Shown: in pieces, positions 9,389-17,775 of the stretch
Layout: each line of letters opens with the position of its first letter
How positions within the stretch are numbered: position 1 is the stretch's first letter
DNA from: Pseudomonas fluorescens
Lineage (GTDB): Bacteria > Pseudomonadota > Gammaproteobacteria > Pseudomonadales > Pseudomonadaceae
Direction: 5' to 3'
Length of the DNA: 64,000 bases
NCBI RefSeq assembly: GCF_001307275.1
Contig: NZ_CP012831.1
Location: 62,001-126,000, forward strand
Translations under genes and position numbers: made by a program
The notes under the pieces: generated by a model
The model's database searches: none
What the model was told of the DNA's origin: nothing
What the model saw: only the letters and a program-made list of their open reading frames with translations

Positions 9389-10150
9389 TCATTGAAGCGC
9401 TGTCACCGGCACGACTTGCCCGGCCCAGCCGTTGACGGCGCGGCGGGCAATCACCAACGACTCGCCCGTACCCGGCGCCGCCGCGAGCAGCGAACCGTCC
9501 GGGCCCCAGATGGCACTGCGGCCAGCCGACTCCCAGCCTCCGGTGACGCCGCCATGATTAGCCATCAGCACGGTCATGGCATGCTCCCGGGCATAGCCTT
9601 GCAGCAACGTCGTATCGGGCACGTAGCCACCCTCGGTGATCAACACCCCTGCTGCATAGAGCGTAGCGCCCTGCCCGGCTGCCGCAGCCGCATGACTGGC
9701 GTGGGAAAAATCGGCACACACCGCCAGCGCGATGCGATCCTGCCCCATTGTCAGCGTCGAGCCACCGTGACCTGGGGCGAAGGCGACTTCTTCCCCCGGG
9801 TGCAGATGCTGCTTGCTGTAGACCCCGAGGGAGCCGTCGGCACCGAGGACCAACGCGCCGATCAACACCGGAGCGTCGGCCGACAGCCGAATGGGCATGC
9901 CCACCACGGCGGTCAGGCCGAGCGCTTGCGCCAGGTCACGCAGCGGTTGCAGTACGGCATCCTCCGGCAGGATCGCCAGCTCCGCCGCCAGGCTGCGTTC
10001 GTAGCCGGTGAGCGACAGTTCAGGGAATACCAGCAACTGCACCCCCTGCTCAGCGGCAGCCTGCATGAAACGCTGATGACGCGCGAGGTTGGCGCGAAGG
10101 TCTCCCGCGACGGAAATCGACTGGGCGGCGGCGAAGACTGGAGCGGTCAT
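9389..10150 (-). CDS. Carbon-nitrogen hydrolase (nitrilase superfamily)
   Basis: The protein has 253 residues. The catalytic triad of the superfamily is present: Glu44 (VFPELSLTGY), Lys113 (YSKQHLHPGEE) and Cys145 (LAVCADFSH). Such enzymes hydrolyse amides or nitriles through a cysteine acyl-enzyme. The length and the lack of extra domains suggest a small amidase rather than NAD synthetase or apolipoprotein acyltransferase. Substrate unknown. Probably co-transcribed with the GNAT gene 7 bases downstream. Confidence 0.88.
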   Translation of the reverse strand: MTAPVFAAAQSISVAGDLRANLARHQRFMQAAAEQGVQLLVFPELSLTGYERSLAAELAILPEDAVLQPLRDLAQALGLTAVVGMPIRLSADAPVLIGALVLGADGSLGVYSKQHLHPGEEVAFAPGHGGSTLTMGQDRIALAVCADFSHASHAAAAAGQGATLYAAGVLITEGGYVPDTTLLQGYAREHAMTVLMANHGGVTGGWESAGRSAIWGPDGSLLAAAPGTGESLVIARRAVNGWAGQVVPVTALQ

Positions 10151-10305
10151 GGGTCATCCCTGGGAGGCGTTGCAAACCTGAAGTTTGTCATAAAGCCCAG
10201 CGGACTCAAGCCAAGGCGAACAATTGCATACCCTCGATAGAATTTTCTGATTGAACCGCCGCCCTGCCCTCTAGTAAGCTCAGGGCCATTCATCGGAGAC
10301 AGACC

Positions 10306-10434
10306 ATGTTCAACGCCCTCTCACCGCTAGACACCGCCAGCGCCCCGCGCTCGGTTGCGGCTGCCCGGGCGAACAGCGTTCAAACTCCGGTCAGCTTTTA
10401 TTTTGGGTATTGGTTTAGCCACTGGCGCGCCTGA
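10306..10434 (+). CDS. Aromatic-rich leader peptide of an attenuator before DAHP synthase
   Basis: A 42-codon frame starts with ATG 5 bases after GGAGAC and stops just before a strong terminator. Near its end is SFYFGYWFSHW, so seven of ten residues (31-40) are Phe, Tyr or Trp. The aromatic codons (10396-10425) overlap the 5' arm of a hairpin whose 3' arm can instead pair with the terminator. This is the layout of amino-acid-responsive leader peptides. Residues 1-29 are unremarkable and Ala/Ser-rich. The peptide itself probably has no function apart from ribosome stalling. Confidence 0.8.
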   Translation: MFNALSPLDTASAPRSVAAARANSVQTPVSFYFGYWFSHWRA

Positions 10435-10445
10435 TACCCAACCGG
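10403..10445 (+). promoter_or_regulatory. Attenuator segments 1 and 2 (pause hairpin / antiterminator arm)
   Basis: TTGGGTAT (10403-10410) and ATACCCAA (10434-10441) form a perfect 8-bp stem overlapping the aromatic codons. The 3' side continues as CCAACCGG (10438-10445), which can pair with CCGGTCGG (10489-10496) of the terminator 5' arm with one mismatch. A ribosome stalled on aromatic codons would cover segment 1, freeing segment 2 to form the antiterminator. Pairing was worked out by eye; no energies were computed. Confidence 0.7.
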
Positions 10446-10483
10446 CGCCCACTTTAAAACGGGTCGCCTGCCAGAGTTTTCCA

Positions 10484-10521
10484 AACCCCCGGTCGGCCTC
10501 CCGACCGGGGGTTTTGTTTTT
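10484..10521 (+). terminator. Attenuator terminator upstream of DAHP synthase
   Basis: A 13-bp perfect stem (AACCCCCGGTCGG with CCGACCGGGGGTT) has a 4-base loop CCTC and is followed by TTGTTTTT. It lies 50 bases after the leader-peptide stop and about 245 bases before the DAHP synthase ATG, so it would stop transcription before the gene unless countered. Confidence 0.9.
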
Positions 10522-10566
10522 CCGGCCCCATACATTTGCAGCACCAGACAACTTGAGGATTGAGCC

Positions 10567-10719
10567 ATGAACTACGCCACTTATTACCGTTACGACAGTT
10601 TTTCCGCCTGGCGATTTACCAGCCACCGCTCGGGACAGCCTGCCGCCTCCGATCGGTCACCTACCGGTGGCAAGCCTCAATTGCGGGCCCATACGGCCAA
10701 TTGTCGAACACCCCACTAG
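10567..10719 (+). CDS. Second short aromatic-rich ORF before DAHP synthase
   Basis: A 50-codon frame with ATG at 10567, preceded by GAGGA. It opens MNYATYYRYDSFSAWRF, so seven of the first 17 residues are Tyr, Phe or Trp; the rest is polar. It ends 45 bases before the DAHP synthase ATG. It lies after the attenuator terminator and has no T-run hairpin of its own, so it may act on translation (coupling or a stall-opened ribosome-binding site) rather than on transcription. A small functional protein is the alternative. Confidence 0.6.
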   Translation: MNYATYYRYDSFSAWRFTSHRSGQPAASDRSPTGGKPQLRAHTANCRTPH

Positions 10720-10764
10720 GACCGGCGCGGGAACGAACCCGCTGCCCGTCCAGGAAGCCAGATC

Positions 10765-11835
10765 ATGAATTCGTCCGTCTCTGCTTTGCCGCTGTCCACG
10801 CTCAACCCTGCCAACGAAGCCCTGACCCTGCGTCTGCCGAGTTCGTTGCAACTCAAGCATCAATTGCCGCTCAGCACCGCGTTGAGCCACCAAGTGAGCG
10901 CCCATCGCCAGGCCATCCGCGCGATCCTCAACGGCGAAGATGCCCGCCTGCTGGTCATCGTCGGCCCCTGCTCGATCCATGACCCCAAATCCGCCCTCGA
11001 ATATGCCGCCAACCTGGCTCGCGTAGCCCACGAAGTGAGCGACAGCATGTTCTTGGTCATGCGCGCCTACGTGGAAAAGCCCCGCACGACTGTGGGTTGG
11101 AAAGGCCTGGCCTACGATCCCGGCCTGGATGGCAGCGACGACATGGCCGCCGGCCTGACCTTGTCCCGGGAGTTGATGCGCGAAATGCTGCAACTGGGCC
11201 TGCCCGTCGCCACCGAACTGCTGCAACCCATGGCCGCCAGTTACTTCGATGACCTGCTCAGTTGGGTCGCCATTGGCGCTCGCACCACCGAATCGCAGAT
11301 CCACCGGGAGATGGCCAGCGGGCTGGGCATGCCGGTGGGGTTCAAGAACGGCACGGACGGCGGGGTCGGCATTGCCTGCGACGCCATGCGCTCCGCCGCC
11401 CACCCCCATCGGCATTTCGGTGTCGATAGCCAGGGCCATCCGGCGATCATCCAGACCCCAGGCAACCCCGACACCCACCTGGTGCTGCGCGGCGGCCATC
11501 GCGGACCGAACTATGACCGCCAGAGCGTCACGCAGATACACAGCGACCTGACCCGCCTCAAGATACCCGCCCGGATCATGGTGGACTGCAGCCACGCCAA
11601 CAGCGGCAAGGACCCGCTGCGTCAGCCGCAGGTGTTCGATGACGTGCTGGAACAACGGCTGCAAGGGAACCGCTCCCTGATCGGCATGATGCTCGAAAGC
11701 CACCTGTTCGAAGGCTGCCAGCCACTGGGCCCGTCGATGCGCTACGGCGTCTCGGTCACCGATGGCTGCCTGGGCTGGGAGTCCACCGAGCAGCTGTTGC
11801 GCGAGGCTCATCGCCGGTTGCAATTGCCCGCCTGA
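10765..11835 (+). CDS. 3-deoxy-7-phosphoheptulonate (DAHP) synthase, class I
   Basis: The protein has 356 residues, the usual class I-alpha length. It condenses phosphoenolpyruvate with erythrose-4-phosphate, the first step of the shikimate pathway. Active-site motifs are all visible: GPCSIHD (67-73), KPRT (105-108), GARTTESQ, KNGTDG, and DCSHANSGKDP with metal-binding His. AGGAAG precedes the ATG. The isozyme type (Phe-, Tyr- or Trp-sensitive) cannot be set safely by eye, so no symbol is given. The attenuator and two aromatic-rich short ORFs upstream indicate control by aromatic amino-acid supply. Confidence 0.95.
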   Translation: MNSSVSALPLSTLNPANEALTLRLPSSLQLKHQLPLSTALSHQVSAHRQAIRAILNGEDARLLVIVGPCSIHDPKSALEYAANLARVAHEVSDSMFLVMRAYVEKPRTTVGWKGLAYDPGLDGSDDMAAGLTLSRELMREMLQLGLPVATELLQPMAASYFDDLLSWVAIGARTTESQIHREMASGLGMPVGFKNGTDGGVGIACDAMRSAAHPHRHFGVDSQGHPAIIQTPGNPDTHLVLRGGHRGPNYDRQSVTQIHSDLTRLKIPARIMVDCSHANSGKDPLRQPQVFDDVLEQRLQGNRSLIGMMLESHLFEGCQPLGPSMRYGVSVTDGCLGWESTEQLLREAHRRLQLPA

Positions 11836-11883
11836 GGTCCCGAACCCACCTGCCCCTGGAACCAGGGGCAAGTGGAGCTCTTT

Positions 11884-11970
11884 GTGGGAGCGAGCTTGCT
11901 CGCGATGGCGTCAGTTCAGCCAGCCTTGGGTTGCCTGACACACTGTCATCGCGAGCAAGCTCACTCCCAC
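11884..11970. repeat. REPIN, class GCGAGCTTGCTCGCGAT
   Basis: Two inverted REP copies (GTGGGAGCGAGCTTGCTCGC and its complement with one change, TCACTCCCAC) bracket about 40 bases between convergent genes. Confidence 0.9.
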
Positions 11971-11991
11971 CAGGGTTGCCCGGGACTGGCC

Positions 11992-13053
11992 TCAGCCTGA
12001 CGCGCTGGAACGCACCCGGACCGTCACCCACTCGGAGCGCTGGCTGACGTCCTCCAGGCGTTCGACCTGATAGAACACGCTCACCGACCTGTCGCGCTGG
12101 TCCTGCCAGTAACTTGCGGGAATCACGAACATGAGCGGTTTACCTGCCGTGGCCTCGGTGATTTCGCGCTCAAGCACATAAGCGGAGTTGCCATTGCACT
12201 GCAACCAGACCAACTCGCCCGCCTCAAGCCCGGGATCATCGATGACAATCGTCACCCCCTCTTGCAGGTCGTCGACCTCCAGCCAGCCGTCGTTCATCTC
12301 CCGAATCTGAAGGGCCTTCAAGGCCAGGCGCTGCAACGGGCCGATGTGCAACGACAAGGGCTCAGCCCGACGCACCGAGTGTCCACGCCTGACGACATAG
12401 GTCAGGGCCAGGTCGTGTCCAGAATGGGGCGCGATCAGCGAATGATCGATCCAGAGCGATACCTCACGACCCACCGCATGGGCTTCTATGTCCAGCACAT
12501 CGCGCCACAGCGCTTTGAAATCCTTGCTGGCAGTCAGGATCAACCGATCGCCGACCGCCATCCTGGCGTAGGGCCGAATGCTCACCCACGTTCCTTCGGA
12601 CACCCGACTCGGATCGAGGCTGCCCCTCACCGCATCGTTGGCAACGGCTGGCAGCAGTTGCGGCGATGCATCGCCGATCTCCAGTTGCAGGTGTTCCGAA
12701 AACAGTGTGGCCGGCAACCGCTTGCCCGTCACCTGATAGGAGATCTCCAGCGAGCCGCCGTCCAACTCGGCGATATGCGGTTCGCGCACGACGAACACGA
12801 CGTCTCGCCCCACTTGCCGCTCCGTGACGAACCCGGCCACTTCATACCGGTAGGGTTCGCCATCGTTGTTGAGGCCGTGCCAACGCAGCACCACTTCATC
12901 CCCGCAGGTCATCATGGGATAAGGCTTGACGGTCACCACGGCGTTGCGCCAGGCGGGGTTGATCACCCCGTCCCTGGCCGCTGCCAGGACCGGTGGCGGC
13001 AGCCTTGTTGCTGGGGTTGAACGGGATCGTTGAAGCGATGGATAGGTGATCAT
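11992..13053 (-). CDS. Protein of unknown function with about three tandem Ig-like repeats
   Basis: The protein has 353 residues from the ATG at 13053, chosen because GGAG lies 7 bases upstream; the frame stays open further to 13179. After a short Pro/Arg-rich N-terminus the protein is made of about three repeats of roughly 100 residues (near 35-135, 145-245 and 250-350). They share patterns such as VxVxPYxxMxxGDxxxLxW, then VGxxVxFxVxxxxI, then a strand ending in SYxV. This looks like beta-sandwich (Ig-like) domains seen in uncharacterised pseudomonad proteins. No signal peptide is visible. I do not know its role. Confidence 0.75.
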   Translation of the reverse strand: MITYPSLQRSRSTPATRLPPPVLAAARDGVINPAWRNAVVTVKPYPMMTCGDEVVLRWHGLNNDGEPYRYEVAGFVTERQVGRDVVFVVREPHIAELDGGSLEISYQVTGKRLPATLFSEHLQLEIGDASPQLLPAVANDAVRGSLDPSRVSEGTWVSIRPYARMAVGDRLILTASKDFKALWRDVLDIEAHAVGREVSLWIDHSLIAPHSGHDLALTYVVRRGHSVRRAEPLSLHIGPLQRLALKALQIREMNDGWLEVDDLQEGVTIVIDDPGLEAGELVWLQCNGNSAYVLEREITEATAGKPLMFVIPASYWQDQRDRSVSVFYQVERLEDVSQRSEWVTVRVRSSASG

Positions 13054-13206
13054 GTACAGGCTCCAGTCCTTGGATGAAGGCACCGTTTGAATAACGGCGC
13101 CCGGCGGAACCATTAAAACCCGCTCGCACCAACCCCGCAGCCAGACAACACGACAGCGCGAGTGGTCCTTGGCGCTCAAACCTGTAGCCGCAAACGACAG
13201 CGGTTA

Positions 13207-13220
13207 TAGGAGGCCTCCTA
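13207..13220. promoter_or_regulatory. 14-base perfect palindrome in a divergent intergenic region
   Basis: TAGGAGGCCTCCTA lies between the divergent Ig-repeat gene and the lipase gene (13054-13376). It may be an operator, but a chance palindrome is possible. Nothing else in this 320-base gap is recognisable. Confidence 0.3.
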
Positions 13221-13376
13221 CATCCTCAAGTACCGCCGGGTTAGCTCCCATTCTTCCCACTTTTTTTATTCCGGTTTCTCTGGATCAGGGCGGTTTCTTC
13301 CTACACCGCACACGATGAGCCTGCATTAGAGTGAAGTCGCAAATTAAAGGTGAACCTCTTCGAAAAAGGTACGAAC

Positions 13377-14246
13377 ATGCAACGGAATGCAACCACTCAA
13401 TTTCCCATCCTCTTGGTTCATGGGTTGTTCGGGTTTGACCAGATCGGCGGCTTCGAACTTTTCCATGGCATCAAACAGGCCCTGCGCGCAGGCGGTGCCC
13501 GGGTGTTCATCCCGCACTTGTCGGCCACCCACTCCAACGAAGCCAGGGGCGAACAACTGCTGGTTCAGATCGATCGGGTCCTGGCCGGCACCGGCACCAC
13601 CCGGGTCAATCTGATCGGCCACAGCCAGGGTGCGCTGGCCGCCCGGTATGCCGCCGCGCTGGCACCCGACAGCGTGGCTTCGGTCACCTCGGTCAGCGGC
13701 CCCAACCATGGTTCCGAACTGGCCGACTTCCTGCGCAAGGCCCTCACGCCCGGACGGCTGCCAGGGCACGTGGCAAGGGGCGTCGCCACGCTGTTCGCCG
13801 ATTTCATCTCGCTGCTGGACGCCCAGGCGCAGCTATCGCCGGCCGCTGTCGCCGCGCTGTCGGCGCTGACCACTGAGGGCGTGGGCGCCTTTAATGACAA
13901 GTATCCACAGGGCCTGCCGAAGCACTGGGGCGGGAACGGTCCGGACCGGGTCAACGGCGTGCGCTACTACTCATGGAGCGGCACGTTGCCAGAGGCGACG
14001 GATAAAGAACGGGAGCCTTTGCAGGTTTTCTGCCGCGCCTTTTCCGAATACTTCATCACCGAAGCCGGGCAGAACGATGGCCTGGTCGGGCGTTTCAGCT
14101 CGCACCTGGGCAAGGTCATCCGCTCCGACTACCCCATGGACCACCTGGAGGCGATCAGCCCGGGAGGCGGCAAGGCATGCAAGGGAACGGACCCCACAGA
14201 GCTTTACCTGCGCCACGCCGAGCGCCTGCGCAAAGCCGGCCTTTGA
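13377..14246 (+). CDS. Triacylglycerol lipase-like alpha/beta hydrolase
   Basis: The protein has 289 residues. It resembles the Pseudomonas/Burkholderia family I lipases: the oxyanion-loop start ILLVHGLFGFD, nucleophile elbow GHSQG (serine near residue 84), an aspartate region QNDGLVGRFS and a histidine in YPMDHLEAI. It hydrolyses ester bonds of acylglycerols or related lipids. Unlike secreted relatives it lacks a signal peptide and no foldase gene is adjacent, so it may act in the cytoplasm or leave by another route. The ATG at 13377 is preferred over an in-frame GTG at 13350 that lacks a better ribosome-binding site. Confidence 0.85.
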   Translation: MQRNATTQFPILLVHGLFGFDQIGGFELFHGIKQALRAGGARVFIPHLSATHSNEARGEQLLVQIDRVLAGTGTTRVNLIGHSQGALAARYAAALAPDSVASVTSVSGPNHGSELADFLRKALTPGRLPGHVARGVATLFADFISLLDAQAQLSPAAVAALSALTTEGVGAFNDKYPQGLPKHWGGNGPDRVNGVRYYSWSGTLPEATDKEREPLQVFCRAFSEYFITEAGQNDGLVGRFSSHLGKVIRSDYPMDHLEAISPGGGKACKGTDPTELYLRHAERLRKAGL

Positions 14247-14342
14247 TCGCCAGGTCCAAGGTTTTGACGCAATTTTGACAACACCCCGTCAGTGAATCCG
14301 GTAGGCTCAACACCTTTAAACACATCGAAAGGAATTTGCCCC

Positions 14343-14624
14343 ATGGCCAAAGCCACTGCCCGCCACATCCTGGTTGCCACCGAAGACAAGTGCAACGAAC
14401 TCAAGGCCCAGATCGAAGCCGGTGCCGACTTCGCCGAAGTGGCCAAGGCCAACTCCTCCTGCCCATCCAGCCGTCAAGGCGGCGACCTGGGTTCGTTCGG
14501 CCCGGGCCAGATGGTCAAGGAATTCGACACCGTGGTGTTCAGCGCACCGATCAATACCGTCCAAGGCCCGGTCAAGACCCAGTTCGGCTACCACCTGCTG
14601 GAAGTCACCAGCCGCCAGGACTGA
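14343..14624 (+). CDS. ppiC: Parvulin-type peptidyl-prolyl cis-trans isomerase
   Basis: This 93-residue single parvulin domain (RHILVAT start, SSCPSSRQGGDLG, FGYHLLEV end) speeds cis-trans isomerisation of prolyl bonds in the cytoplasm, as E. coli PpiC does. There is no signal peptide or membrane anchor. The ATG at 14343 has GAAAGGAA upstream. It is monocistronic, followed by a REPIN. A close paralogue lies at 30517-30792. Confidence 0.92.
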   Translation: MAKATARHILVATEDKCNELKAQIEAGADFAEVAKANSSCPSSRQGGDLGSFGPGQMVKEFDTVVFSAPINTVQGPVKTQFGYHLLEVTSRQD

Positions 14625-14633
14625 TGGCCCCTT

Positions 14634-14722
14634 GTGGGAGCAAGGCTTGCCCGCGATGAAACGATAACGCGGTTTAGCTGTTGGACCGCGGCGCGGCCAT
14701 CGCGGGCAAGCCTTGCTCCCAC
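14634..14722. repeat. REPIN, class GCAAGGCTTGCCCGCGAT
   Basis: Inverted pair of the second REP class (GTGGGAGCAAGGCTTGCCCG and complement) around an internal GC-rich stem. Confidence 0.9.
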
Positions 14723-14848
14723 AGACCTTGTTTCCCACAGGTTTTGTTCCCACCTGGCAGGAACAATCCCCTCGCTACAGGGGACTGGCGATTAAGGCGC
14801 CGCTCGCGTACAAATCGTGTCATCGATCACCCGGCTCTAAGGCTGACA

Positions 14849-16717
14849 ATGCGACTGGCGTTCCCTTCACTGCTATTGATTGCCGTGGTCCTGCTGACAG
14901 GCGCCGCCGGCGTCGATGCAGCACCGCAACATGCCCTGACCGTCTATGGCGAACCCGCCAAATATGCCGAAGGCTTCGGCCACTTCGCCTACGCCAACCC
15001 CCAGGCTCCAAAAGGTGGGACCATGCGCCGCTCGGCCGTGGAGATTGGCCACTTCGACCACATCCTGCCCTACATCGACAAAGGCATCGGCGTCAGCCAG
15101 ATCGATGGGATGCTCTACTCGCCACTGGCCCAGCGCTCGCTGGATGAACCCTATACCGTCTATGGCCTGGTGGCGCAGAAGATGGAGCGTGCCGACGATG
15201 GCCTGTCCCTGCGCTTCTACCTCAACCCCAAGGCCCGCTTCGCCGATGGCAAGCCCATCACCGCACAAGACGTGCGCTACAGCTTCGAGCTGTTGATGAC
15301 CCAAGGCAGCCTGCGCTATCGCACCCAGTTCGCGGCGGTCAAGGACGTCGTGGTCGAGGACGAGCGCACCGTACGCTTCAACTTCAAGAACAACGAAAGC
15401 CGTACCCTGCCCCTGGACATCGCCACCCTGCCGGTCTTTCCCGAACATTGGTGGAAGACGCGCGACTTCGCCAACGGCGGCGGCTACGAGGCGCCACTGG
15501 GCAGTGGCCCCTACCGGGTGAGCAAAGTCGATTCCGGGCGCAGCATCACGTTCGAGCGCAATGCCGATTGGTGGGGCAAGGATTTGCCGGTCAGTCGCGG
15601 GCTCTACAATTTCGACCATTTCAGCATCGAGTATTTTGGCGACACTGACGTCGCCCGCCAGGTGCTGCGCGGCGGCGCCTATGACTACAATCGCGAATTC
15701 TCCGCCACCGGCTATTCCATCGGCTACGACGGCCCGGCCCTGCAGGACGGCCGCCTGCAAAAGGCCCACCTGGCCAAAGAGGCGCCCCAGAGCGCCCAGG
15801 GCTTTGTCTTCAACCTGCAAAAACCGCAGTTCCAGGACCGCCGCGTGCGCCAGGCCCTGGCCATGCTCTGGGATTTCGAATGGAGCAACCGCCAGATGAT
15901 GCGCAACGTCTATGTGCGTCAGCAGAGTTACTTCTCCAACACTGACCTCGCCGCCCGAAAACTGCCCGATGCCGGCGAGCTGGCGATCCTGGAGCCGCTG
16001 CGCGGGCAGATTCCCGACGAAGTCTTCACCCAGGTCTTCCAGGCCCCGAAAACCGATGGCAGCGGCGTGATCCGCGACAAACAATTGCAAGCCCTGGCCC
16101 TGTTGGAACAGGCCGGCTGGAAACCCGACGGCGACCGCCTGGTGAACGCCGAGGGCGAACCGCTGAGCTTCACGTTCCTGAACAGCCAGAACGGTATCGA
16201 CCGCCTGCTGCTGCCCTACAAACGTACCCTGGCGCAAATCGGCATCGACATGAGCATTCGCCGCATCGACGCCTCCCAGTACGTCAATCGCCTGATGAGT
16301 CGCGACTACGACATGATCATCACCGGCTACCCCGTCAGCACCTCGCCGGGCATGGAACTCTACAACTACTTCGGTTCGGCGGCCGCCAACGATCCGGGGG
16401 CCAACAACTACATGGCCTTGAAGAACCCGGCGGTGGACGCGCTGATCGACGGCCTGGTCAAGGCCAGCACCCAAGCCGACATGCTGCGCCATGCCCACGC
16501 CCTGGACCGGGTGCTGCAATGGAATTACTACTGGATCCCCAACTATTACCCGCCGGGCAGCTCGACCGTGTGGTGGAACCGCTTCGGCATGCCCAAGGTT
16601 CAGGCCAGCAATGACGAAGCCATCGAAAGCTGGTGGGAAGTGAGCACCACACCGTTGACCAACGAACAAATGCGCGCCGAACGCATCAGGCGCGGCACAC
16701 CTGGAGGGCCGCATTGA
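14849..16717 (+). CDS. yejA: Peptide ABC transporter, periplasmic substrate-binding protein (YejA-like)
   Basis: This 622-residue protein is a family 5 solute-binding protein. It begins with a clear signal peptide ([20 protein letters not shown], cleavage near VDA). The body has the usual dipeptide-binding features ([34 protein letters not shown]). The ATG at 14849 is chosen because the signal peptide begins there and AAGG precedes it. It leads a four-gene operon with overlapping stops and starts. In enterobacteria YejABEF imports peptides including microcin C. Here oligopeptide import is expected; the natural substrate is unknown. Confidence 0.9.
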   Translation: MRLAFPSLLLIAVVLLTGAAGVDAAPQHALTVYGEPAKYAEGFGHFAYANPQAPKGGTMRRSAVEIGHFDHILPYIDKGIGVSQIDGMLYSPLAQRSLDEPYTVYGLVAQKMERADDGLSLRFYLNPKARFADGKPITAQDVRYSFELLMTQGSLRYRTQFAAVKDVVVEDERTVRFNFKNNESRTLPLDIATLPVFPEHWWKTRDFANGGGYEAPLGSGPYRVSKVDSGRSITFERNADWWGKDLPVSRGLYNFDHFSIEYFGDTDVARQVLRGGAYDYNREFSATGYSIGYDGPALQDGRLQKAHLAKEAPQSAQGFVFNLQKPQFQDRRVRQALAMLWDFEWSNRQMMRNVYVRQQSYFSNTDLAARKLPDAGELAILEPLRGQIPDEVFTQVFQAPKTDGSGVIRDKQLQALALLEQAGWKPDGDRLVNAEGEPLSFTFLNSQNGIDRLLLPYKRTLAQIGIDMSIRRIDASQYVNRLMSRDYDMIITGYPVSTSPGMELYNYFGSAAANDPGANNYMALKNPAVDALIDGLVKASTQADMLRHAHALDRVLQWNYYWIPNYYPPGSSTVWWNRFGMPKVQASNDEAIESWWEVSTTPLTNEQMRAERIRRGTPGGPH

Positions 16718-17775
16718 TGTGGGCTTATATCGCGCGGCGCCTGCTGCTGATCATTCCCACACTGGTGATTATCCTGCTGGTGAACTTCGTCATCGTGCAG
16801 GCCGCACCCGGCGGGCCGGTGGAACAGGCCATCGCCCACCTGCAAGGCATCGGCGGCAGCAGCGTCGGCGGTTCGGGCAGTGAGATGAGCGGCAGTTCCC
16901 GCGCCAGTCGCGGCCTGGACCCGCAACTGATCAAGGACATCGAGAAACAATACGGCTTCGATAAACCGGCCCACGAGCGCCTGTGGCTGATGCTCAGCAG
17001 CTATGCACGCCTCGACTTCGGCAAGAGCTTCTTCCGCGGCGCCACGGTCACCGACCTGATCCTGGAAAAGATGCCGGTGACCATTTCCCTCGGACTCTGG
17101 GCGACCTTGATCACCTACCTGGTGTCGATTCCCCTGGGCATTCGCAAGGCCGTGCGCCACGGCTCGGCATTCGACGTGTGGAGCAGCACCGCGATCATCA
17201 TTGGCTACGCCATGCCGGCGTTCCTCTTCGCGATGTTCCTGATCGTGGTATTCGCCGGCGGCACCTCGCTGAACTGGTTTCCGGTGCGCGGGCTGGTGTC
17301 GGACAACTTCGAGTCGCTGTCGACGCTGGGCAAGATCGCCGATTATTTCTGGCACCTGGTGCTGCCGGTCACCTCGCTGGTGATCGGCGGCTTCGCCACC
17401 CTGACGATCCTGACCAAGAACTCGTTCCTCAATGAAATCACCCGCCAGTACGTGGTCACGGCGCGGGCCAAGGGCATGAGCGAACGGCGGGTGCTCTACG
17501 GTCACGTGTTCCGCAATGCGATGCTGCTGGTGGTCTCCGGTATTCCCCAGGCGTTCATCAGCGTGTTCTTTGCCGGCTCCTTGCTGATCGAGGTGATCTT
17601 TTCCCTCGACGGGCTGGGCCGCATGAGCTACGAGGCCGCGGTGTCCCGGGATTATCCGGTGGTGTTCGGCTCGTTGTTCATCTTCACGCTGTTCGGCCTG
17701 CTGATCAAACTCATCGGCGACCTCTGCTACACCCTGGTGGACCCGCGCATCGACTTCGCCGCGAGGAACGCCTGA
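16717..17775 (+). CDS. yejB: Peptide ABC transporter permease (YejB-like)
   Basis: This 352-residue inner-membrane permease has an N-terminal membrane segment ([18 protein letters not shown]) and the binding-protein-dependent transport region with the EAA-type loop ([20 protein letters not shown]). An insert of Gly/Ser-rich residues follows the first helix (about 45-70), as in YejB. The start overlaps the yejA stop (TGATG). It forms the channel with YejE. Confidence 0.92.
   Translation: MWAYIARRLLLIIPTLVIILLVNFVIVQAAPGGPVEQAIAHLQGIGGSSVGGSGSEMSGSSRASRGLDPQLIKDIEKQYGFDKPAHERLWLMLSSYARLDFGKSFFRGATVTDLILEKMPVTISLGLWATLITYLVSIPLGIRKAVRHGSAFDVWSSTAIIIGYAMPAFLFAMFLIVVFAGGTSLNWFPVRGLVSDNFESLSTLGKIADYFWHLVLPVTSLVIGGFATLTILTKNSFLNEITRQYVVTARAKGMSERRVLYGHVFRNAMLLVVSGIPQAFISVFFAGSLLIEVIFSLDGLGRMSYEAAVSRDYPVVFGSLFIFTLFGLLIKLIGDLCYTLVDPRIDFAARNA

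Noticed and set aside
9389..10150. NAD synthetase or nitrile-specific nitrilase
   Set aside because: There is no synthetase domain, and the length and motifs indicate only a generic carbon-nitrogen hydrolase; substrate left open.
10327..10626. A minus-strand 99-codon frame over the leader region
   Set aside because: It is antisense to the leader peptide and terminator, whose structure explains the sequence better.
14873..16714. A 613-codon open frame antisense to yejA
   Set aside because: Shadow frame; the forward protein has a signal peptide and family motifs.
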